The position numbers were made by a program, and so were the translations under genes. The notes beneath the pieces are model-generated. The model was not told the DNA's origin. It saw only the letters and a program-made list of their open reading frames with translations, and did no database searches. Shown one piece after another: positions 11,437 through 17,872 of a stretch of 17,872 nt of DNA. The stretch is from positions 1 through 17,872 of the forward strand of contig CALEIM010000157.1 of assembly GCA_937876395.1 (NCBI GenBank). The letters run 5' to 3'. The stretch is from an uncultured Wenzhouxiangella sp. GTDB lineage: Bacteria; Pseudomonadota; Gammaproteobacteria; Xanthomonadales; Wenzhouxiangellaceae. Within the stretch, counting starts at the first letter, position 1; the number at the start of each line of letters is the position of its first letter.

Positions 11437-13340
11437 TTCGATCAATCCTGATTGCCCTGCTGGTCATGGGTCTGACGTTTTCGGCTTCGGGCCAGCAAAG
11501 CAACGGCCATGTGCTCAACTTCAAGGATGCCGATATCCGTGCTCTGATCACGGCCGTGGCCGATATGACGGGGCGCTCGATCATCGTTGATCCGCAGGTG
11601 ACGGGACGGGTGACGGTCATTTCCAGCGAGCCGCTGGCGGCCGACGAAGTCTGGGACGTGTTTCAGTCCATTTTGCGCGTGCACGGCTATACGGCCGTTG
11701 CGGATGAACATTCGGTGCGCGTGCTGCCGGACGTCAATGCCCGCCAGGACGGGCGGGTTCCGGTGGATGATATGCGCCGCCACGGCGACGATCCGGTGAC
11801 CCGCATCATCACCCTGCAGCACGTCAGCGCAAGTGAGGTATCACAGCTATTGCGCCAGCTTTTGCCGCAGTCGGCCTATATGGTTCACCACGAGGGCTCC
11901 AACAGTCTGATTATCAGCGACCGGGCGGGTAATATTCGCCGCATCGAGCAGGTCATCGAGCGCCTGGATGCAGCCGTCGATCAGGAAGTCGAGGTCATCG
12001 CCCTGGCGCATGCCGATGCCGGCGAAATTGTTTCCCTGATCAATCGCATCTACCCGGCCGGCGGCGGTGGGGATTCGGCGGTCGCCGATGATCGAACCAA
12101 TACGGTCGTGCTGCACGGTGATCCGGGGCGCCGCCTGCGCCTGCGAACCCTGATCAGTCATCTCGATACGCCGCTGGAAACCGACGGCAGCACCCAGGTG
12201 ATCTACCTGCGCTATGCAACCGCAGACACCCTGGTGCCGGTACTCGAAGGAATGCTGGAGCTGGAGCCGGAAAGTGGAGTGCAGGCCCGTATCCAGGCTC
12301 ACCAGGCGACCAATGCGCTGGTTGTGACCGCCACGCCGTCGGTGTTTCGCTCGATTCAGTCGGTGGTCCGGCAGCTCGATATTCGCCGTGCCCAGGTGCT
12401 GGTCGAGGCGATCATCGCCGAGGTGACAATGGACAGCAGCCGTGAGCTGGGCATCCAGTGGCAGGCTTTTGAGTCGGGCGACAGCGGGTTTTTCGGCGGC
12501 ACCAATTTTCAGGGCGGCGGCAACAATATCCTCAATCTCAGCGCCGGTCTGGGCGCGGCTGGGCAGGAGGGCAGCCTGCTGCTGCCCGGACGGGGCATGA
12601 ACCTGGGCTATGTGGGCGGACGAACCAGTCTGCTCGGCGTCGAGCTGCTGGAAATCGGCGGTCTGGCCCGCGCCCTGTCGAGCGATGCCAATACGAACGT
12701 GTTGTCGACGCCGTCCGTCGTGACCCTCGACAACCACGAGGCGAGCATCAACGTCGGCCAGGAAGTGCCCTTCCTGTCGGGCAGCTATTCAACGCAGGGT
12801 GTGTCAACCGGTGAAGGCCAGGTCAATCCTTTCCAGACCATCAACCGCGAGGAGATCGGGGTCAAGCTCAATGTGACCCCGCACATCAACGAGGGCGACA
12901 CCATCCTGCTGGATATCTCGCAGGAGGTCTCCACGCTGGCACCGTCGCTGGGCGCGGTGGATCTGATTACCAACAAGCGCACCCTGACCACTCGGGTCAT
13001 GGTGCCCGATGGCGCGATTCTGGTGCTCGGCGGCCTGATTAGCGATGATTTGCAGGAAGGTCGGGAAGAGGTGCCTGGGCTTGGCCGGATCCCACTGCTT
13101 GGCGAGCTGTTCCGCTATCGCACGAGCAGCAAGGTCAAGCGCAACCTGATGATTTTCATTCGCCCGAAAATTCTTCACGACGACGCCCTGTTGGAGTCGG
13201 TCACGCGCTCGAAGTACACCCGCATTCGCGACATGCAGCTCGAACAGCGTGAGCGCGTCGACGGCCTGACCCGCAAGGACCAGGCACCGCTGCTGCCCGA
13301 GCTGGAAGCCTTCCTGCACTCGCCGCCGGACGAACGCTGA
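11433..13340 (+). CDS. gspD: Type II secretion system secretin GspD
   Basis: A 635-residue outer-membrane secretin with a Sec signal peptide at about 1-20 (hydrophobic ILIALLVMGLTFSASG). Next is the N0 domain (VLNFKDADIRALITAVADMTG, about 27-47), repeated N1-N3 domains to about residue 300, and the C-terminal secretin domain. The latter shows QVLVEAIIAEV, NVLSTPSVVTLDNHEA, VGQEVPFLSGSY and the family signature VPGLGRIPLLGELFRY near residues 548-563. It would assemble the multimeric channel through which folded exoproteins leave the periplasm. About 50 residues follow the RPKIL end of the secretin core, possibly a pilotin-contact region, but no lipobox is seen. The start ATG overlaps the gspC stop (ATGA), with GAGGAG and AAGGA upstream. 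GspD encoded directly after GspC matches the canonical gsp order. Confidence 0.95.
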   Translation: MIRSILIALLVMGLTFSASGQQSNGHVLNFKDADIRALITAVADMTGRSIIVDPQVTGRVTVISSEPLAADEVWDVFQSILRVHGYTAVADEHSVRVLPDVNARQDGRVPVDDMRRHGDDPVTRIITLQHVSASEVSQLLRQLLPQSAYMVHHEGSNSLIISDRAGNIRRIEQVIERLDAAVDQEVEVIALAHADAGEIVSLINRIYPAGGGGDSAVADDRTNTVVLHGDPGRRLRLRTLISHLDTPLETDGSTQVIYLRYATADTLVPVLEGMLELEPESGVQARIQAHQATNALVVTATPSVFRSIQSVVRQLDIRRAQVLVEAIIAEVTMDSSRELGIQWQAFESGDSGFFGGTNFQGGGNNILNLSAGLGAAGQEGSLLLPGRGMNLGYVGGRTSLLGVELLEIGGLARALSSDANTNVLSTPSVVTLDNHEASINVGQEVPFLSGSYSTQGVSTGEGQVNPFQTINREEIGVKLNVTPHINEGDTILLDISQEVSTLAPSLGAVDLITNKRTLTTRVMVPDGAILVLGGLISDDLQEGREEVPGLGRIPLLGELFRYRTSSKVKRNLMIFIRPKILHDDALLESVTRSKYTRIRDMQLEQRERVDGLTRKDQAPLLPELEAFLHSPPDER

Positions 13341-13345
13341 AAGCG

Positions 13346-14824
<1,479 letters not shown>

Positions 14825-14870
14825 GGAGACGGGCACGGCCCGCCAGTCCGACCGGTAGCACAGAAAGCAA

Positions 14871-16073
14871 ATGCAGGCATACGAATACCAGGCACTGACT
14901 GAGGACGGCGCAAACCGCCACGGCGTGATGCAGGCCGACAGCGCGCGCGCCGCCCGTGCACTGCTGCGCGAGCGCGGCCTGATTCCGCTCGAACTGAAAA
15001 GTGTCGATGAAGGTCAGCGCCGAGCCGCGCCGAGCCTGGCCGGGCATGGCCGGGAGCGCGCCCTGCTGATCCGCCAGATGAGCACCCTGCTTGGCGCTGG
15101 TTTGCCACTGGAAGAAGTTTTGTCGGTGCTGGTCGAACAGGCCGGGCCGTCGCGATCGCGTCGTCAGCTTGGCGCGATTCGGGCGCGAGTCATGGAAGGT
15201 CGCAGCCTGTCATCGGCGATGGCCGAGCACCCGCCGCTGTTTCCGTCGCTCTACAGCGCGTCGGTGGCCGCCGGTGAGCGCGCGGGACAGCTTGATGCGG
15301 TGCTTGCCCGGCTGGCCGATTTTGCCGAGCAGCGCGAAGAGATGCGCCGCAGCCTTTCACTGGCGCTGGTCTACCCGGTGGTGCTCACGCTGGTTGCCGT
15401 GGCGGTCGTCTGGGGCCTGATCGGCTACGTTGTGCCGCGGGTAGTCGGCGTGTTCGAGCAGGCCGCGCAAGAGCTGCCGCTGTTGACCCGCAGCCTGCTG
15501 GCGCTGTCGGGTTTTCTGGCCAACTGGAGCTGGCTGCTGGTGCTGATGCTGGCCGCGCTGCTGATTGCCGCACTGTTTGCGCTGCGCCAGCCGCCGCTGC
15601 GCCGCCAGGTGGACGCTCGCTTGCTTCGTCTGCCGCTGATCGGGCACTGGCAACGTTCGCGCGAGACCGCGGCCCTGACCCGCACCCTGGCCATTCTGGT
15701 GAGCAGCGCGGTGCCGCTGGTCGAAGCCCTGCGAGTGGCCGGGCAGGTGATCGGCAATCACCAGATTCGCGCCGATGTTGAACTGGCCGCCGAACAGCTA
15801 CGCGAGGGGATGTCCTTGACCCGGGCGCTGGGTCAGTTCGACTGGCTCACGCCCATGGCCCGTCGTCTGATCGCCGGCGGTGAGCGCAGCGGCGAACTGG
15901 CGCCGATGCTTGAGCAAGCCGCCCGACTTCAGGAAAGCGAGCTGCAGGCGGTCAGTCAGCTGATTCTTGCCGTTTTGCAGCCGGCGCTGATTCTGGCGGT
16001 CGGCCTGGTCGTGCTCTACATCGTACTGGCCATCATGCTGCCAATCATGAGCATGAGTCAGCTTTTGTCGTGA
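14871..16073 (+). CDS. gspF: Type II secretion inner-membrane platform protein GspF
   Basis: A 400-residue polytopic protein with the typical start YEYQALTEDGANRHG (4-18). It has two copies of the T2SSF domain (about 66-189 and 269-390) and three transmembrane segments at about 165-188, 218-238 and 368-393. Conserved RQMSTLLGAGLPLEEVL (68-84), GERAGQLDAVL (135-145) and the second-copy GERSGELAPML (337-347) mark the duplicated helical domains. GspF is the membrane platform coupling the GspE ATPase to pseudopilin assembly. The ATG at 14871 lies 46 bases after the gspE stop; that gap contains a small GC hairpin (14830-14842). Instead of gspG, the next gene is ftsE, which begins on the last base of the gspF stop (TGATG). 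Confidence 0.94.
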   Translation: MQAYEYQALTEDGANRHGVMQADSARAARALLRERGLIPLELKSVDEGQRRAAPSLAGHGRERALLIRQMSTLLGAGLPLEEVLSVLVEQAGPSRSRRQLGAIRARVMEGRSLSSAMAEHPPLFPSLYSASVAAGERAGQLDAVLARLADFAEQREEMRRSLSLALVYPVVLTLVAVAVVWGLIGYVVPRVVGVFEQAAQELPLLTRSLLALSGFLANWSWLLVLMLAALLIAALFALRQPPLRRQVDARLLRLPLIGHWQRSRETAALTRTLAILVSSAVPLVEALRVAGQVIGNHQIRADVELAAEQLREGMSLTRALGQFDWLTPMARRLIAGGERSGELAPMLEQAARLQESELQAVSQLILAVLQPALILAVGLVVLYIVLAIMLPIMSMSQLLS

Positions 16074-16753
16074 TGATTCGTTTCGAACAGGTGGCCAAAC
16101 GCTACCCGGGCGGTGTGCAGGCCTTGAGCGAGGTCAGCTTCGAGTTGGCTCGCGGCGAGATGGTTTTTCTTACCGGCCGCTCGGGGGCGGGCAAGTCCAC
16201 CCTGCTCAAGCTCATTGCCCTGCTTGAGCGGCCGACCCGCGGGCAGGTGCTGTTCGACGGGCGCAATGTCAGCCGCATCTCGCGCCGCCAGATTCCGTGG
16301 CTGCGCCGGCAGATTGGCATCGTCTTTCAAGACCATGTCCTGCTCTCGGAGCGTCGGGTGTTTGACAATGTTGCCCTGCCGTTGGTGATTGCCGGCGTTG
16401 CCTACCCGGAAATCAAGCGCCGGGTGCGCGCCGCGCTGGACAAGGTCGGCCTGCTCGACAAGGAGCGCATGTACCCGCCGACCCTGTCCGGCGGTCAGCA
16501 GCAGCGCGTCGGCATCGCCCGGGCTATTGTTGCCAAGCCACCTCTGCTGCTGGCCGATGAGCCGACCGGCAACCTGGATCCGGAGCTGTCGGCCGAGCTG
16601 ATGGCGTTCTTTGCACAGCTCAACGAGCTCGGCACCACGATTCTCGTCGCCAGTCACGATCTGCAGCTGATCGAGCGTCTGGGTCGGCGGGTCATGGTGC
16701 TTGAGGATGGCCGCCTCAACGACGGCCCGGCCGCCAGGGAGAGCCGCGAGTGA
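16073..16753 (+). CDS. ftsE: Cell division ABC transporter ATP-binding protein FtsE
   Basis: A 226-residue ABC ATPase with start MIRFEQVAKRYPGG, as in FtsE. It has Walker A GRSGAGKST (35-43), Q-loop FQDHVLL (85-91), signature LSGGQQQR (138-145), Walker B LLLADEP (158-164) and H-loop H195. The FQDHxLL segment and RVGIARAIVAKPPLLLADEPTGNLD (145-169, by eye) are characteristic of FtsE rather than LolD or MacB. Together with FtsX it forms a division-site complex that, in E. coli, activates peptidoglycan hydrolysis through EnvC. I chose the ATG at 16073, which overlaps the gspF stop; a GTG one codon earlier (16070) is possible. The gene ends in a GTGA overlap with ftsX. The usual upstream neighbour ftsY is not here. 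Confidence 0.95.
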   Translation: MIRFEQVAKRYPGGVQALSEVSFELARGEMVFLTGRSGAGKSTLLKLIALLERPTRGQVLFDGRNVSRISRRQIPWLRRQIGIVFQDHVLLSERRVFDNVALPLVIAGVAYPEIKRRVRAALDKVGLLDKERMYPPTLSGGQQQRVGIARAIVAKPPLLLADEPTGNLDPELSAELMAFFAQLNELGTTILVASHDLQLIERLGRRVMVLEDGRLNDGPAARESRE

Positions 16754-17703
16754 GTCGGCGCAGCAGTCGTCCAGACAGCCACGGCCGGCTGGCCGGCGGA
16801 ACCCGGGCCTGGGCGCGTCGCCACGCCTACAGCCTGCTGTCTTCGCTGGGCGGCCTGCTGCGCCAGCCGCTGGGCAGCCTGATGACGATCATTGTGCTGG
16901 CCGTAACCCTGTGCCTGCCAACGGGGCTTCACCTGGCCCTGGACAATGCCGAGCGCGCCAGCGCCGGCTGGGAGCGTCTCGATACCCTGTCGGTGTTTCT
17001 CGACGGGCAGGTCAGTGAGCGCGAGGCGATGCAGCTCGCCTCGCTGATCAGTACCTGGCCGGGCGTCACCTCGGTGGATCCGATCAGTCCGCAAAGCGGG
17101 TTGGCCGAGTTAGCTGGCCAGTTGGCACTGGGTGCGGCGGCTGACCGGATCGAGGACAATCCGCTGCCCTGGGTTTTGGAGATCGGCCCGGGCAGCAGCG
17201 TTGATCCGGCCGTGCTGGCCGGCCGGCTCGGCGCGGTGGATGCGGTCGATCAGGTGATTGTCGACCTGGAGTGGCTGGCTCGCTTCGATGCCATCCTGGA
17301 ATTGCTTGCGCGGCTGGCCATTGTGCTCGGCGCACTATTTGCAGTGGCGGTGGCCTTCGTGATTGGCAATACAATACGCATGGACATCCACAATCGCCGC
17401 GAGGAAATTCAGGTGCTGGCCCTGGTCGGGGCGACCGATGGCTTCATTCGCCGGCCTTTTTTGTATTCGGGTCTGTGGTACGGCCTGGCCGGAGGGTTAC
17501 TGGCCTGGCTGATTGTCGAGACCGGCCTGTGGGTACTGTCCGGGCCGGTAGCCCGGATGAGCGCAAGCTACGCCAGCGATTTCCGACTCGCCTCGGCCGA
17601 AGCTCCGGTGATCGCGATTCTGGTGCTCGGCAGCGGCCTGCTCGGCATTCTCGGCTCCTGGCTGACGGTCGGGCGCCACCTGAAGCGGATTCACCCGGGT
17701 TAG
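16750..17703 (+). CDS. ftsX: Cell division protein FtsX
   Basis: A 317-residue membrane protein with the FtsX topology: a basic cytoplasmic start, TM1 at about 42-62, and a periplasmic loop of about 120 residues. TM2 lies at about 186-206, TM3 at about 238-262 and TM4 at about 286-307. Family segments include LSVFLDGQVSEREA (80-93), VTSVDPISPQSGLAEL (106-121) and IRMDIHNRREEIQVLALVGATDGFIRRPFLY, which spans about 209-239. The periplasmic loop is the part that in E. coli binds the amidase activator EnvC. The GTG start overlaps the ftsE stop (GTGA, 16750-16753), a standard ftsEX coupling. The stop TAG (17701-17703) is also the first triplet of a 13-bp direct repeat. In E. coli rpoH follows; here a tRNA-Tyr gene follows instead. 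Confidence 0.94.
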   Translation: MSRRSSRPDSHGRLAGGTRAWARRHAYSLLSSLGGLLRQPLGSLMTIIVLAVTLCLPTGLHLALDNAERASAGWERLDTLSVFLDGQVSEREAMQLASLISTWPGVTSVDPISPQSGLAELAGQLALGAAADRIEDNPLPWVLEIGPGSSVDPAVLAGRLGAVDAVDQVIVDLEWLARFDAILELLARLAIVLGALFAVAVAFVIGNTIRMDIHNRREEIQVLALVGATDGFIRRPFLYSGLWYGLAGGLLAWLIVETGLWVLSGPVARMSASYASDFRLASAEAPVIAILVLGSGLLGILGSWLTVGRHLKRIHPG

Positions 17704-17727
17704 TAAAAAGCGGATAGTAAAAAGCGG
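17701..17727 (+). repeat. 13-bp direct repeat spanning the ftsX stop codon
   Basis: TAGTAAAAAGCGG occurs at 17701-17713 and again at 17715-17727, separated by one base. The first copy begins with the ftsX TAG stop, and the second abuts the -35 of the tRNA promoter. It may be a simple slippage duplication or an upstream A-tract element for the promoter. Confidence 0.9.
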
Positions 17728-17756
17728 TTGACTTGTCAATCCGGATAAGCCAAAAT
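17728..17756 (+). promoter_or_regulatory. Promoter of the tRNA-Tyr transcript
   Basis: TTGACT (17728-17733) and CAAAAT (17751-17756) are separated by 17 bases. A GC-rich discriminator, TGCGGGC, follows, typical of stringently controlled stable-RNA promoters. Two A-rich tracts lie directly upstream. A start near 17763 would leave a leader of about 55 bases before the mature tRNA. Confidence 0.65.
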
Positions 17757-17818
17757 TGCGGGCTTCGTCTGGAAACTCGGGTATCCGCATCAACGCGCAG
17801 TCGATGAGCAGGAATTCC

Positions 17819-17872
17819 GGAGGGGTACTCAAGCGGTCAACGAGGGCAGACTGTAAATCTGCTGGCTTAGCC
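17819..17872 (+). tRNA. tRNA-Tyr (anticodon GTA), 3' end cut by window edge
   Basis: The first 54 bases match bacterial tRNA-Tyr. The acceptor 5' strand is GGAGGGG, and the D-arm is CTCAAGCGGTCAACGAG with the GCGG core. The anticodon stem is GCAGA/TCTGC around loop CTGTAAA, with anticodon GTA at 17853-17855. The long variable arm of a class II tRNA begins at GCTGGCTTAGCC. The T-arm and acceptor 3' strand lie outside the window. In many gammaproteobacteria a tRNA-Tyr gene opens a tRNA-tuf operon; whether that holds here cannot be seen. Confidence 0.93.

Noticed and set aside
11847..12737. Minus-strand ORF of 296 residues
   Set aside because: It is antisense to the gspD secretin, whose domains and motifs are clear. 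Long antisense frames are expected at this GC content, and similar shadows occur opposite rhlB, gspE and the fusion gene.

Overview
The window looks like the chromosome of a moderately GC-rich gammaproteobacterium, perhaps near the Xanthomonadales/Wenzhouxiangella/Chromatiales side of the class (lineage is inference). The reasons are conserved gammaproteobacterial gene neighbourhoods: zapA - 6S RNA (ssrS) - 5-formyltetrahydrofolate cyclo-ligase; trxA-rho with rhlB divergent; ftsE-ftsX; and a tRNA-Tyr gene. No prophage, integrase, CRISPR array or intact insertion sequence is visible. Coding density is high and base composition looks even.

Layout. (1) 1-641, minus strand: an Rrf2-family NO sensor (NsrR) overlapping the start of a YeaO-like DUF488 gene that runs off the left edge. 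A well-matched NsrR-type palindrome lies at 687-711. (2) 721-2113, plus strand: a very short ORF resembling the tail of the ZapB-like protein usually found upstream of zapA, then zapA, a 6S RNA gene whose probable -10 box contains the zapA stop codon, a small inverted-repeat element, an array of 8-bp tandem repeats, and the cyclo-ligase. (3) 2181-7081, plus strand: a compact mevalonate-pathway operon, mvaD - phosphomevalonate kinase - a single 759-residue HMG-CoA reductase/mevalonate kinase fusion - type I IPP isomerase. Junctions overlap (TGATG) or nearly touch. Together these genes would take HMG-CoA to IPP and DMAPP. HMG-CoA synthase is not in the window. This region is the most unusual content. 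(4) 7094-8948, minus strand: a convergent hairpin, rho, a structured rho leader, and trxA. (5) 9188-10477, plus strand: rhlB, divergent from trxA. (6) 10558-17703, plus strand: type II secretion genes gspC-D-E-F run by stop/start overlap straight into the cell-division ABC transporter genes ftsE-ftsX. The GspE ATPase has lost all four cysteines of its usual zinc motif, and gspG-N do not follow. (7) 17701-17872: a 13-bp direct repeat, a stable-RNA type promoter and the 5' part of a class II tRNA-Tyr(GUA), cut by the window edge.

Most genes are housekeeping and can be named with confidence. The points worth following up are the HMGR-mevalonate kinase fusion operon, the gsp-fts operon, the cysteine-less GspE, the NsrR palindrome beside the zapA locus, and the octanucleotide array in the 6S/cyclo-ligase leader. 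I found no wholly unknown multi-gene system.
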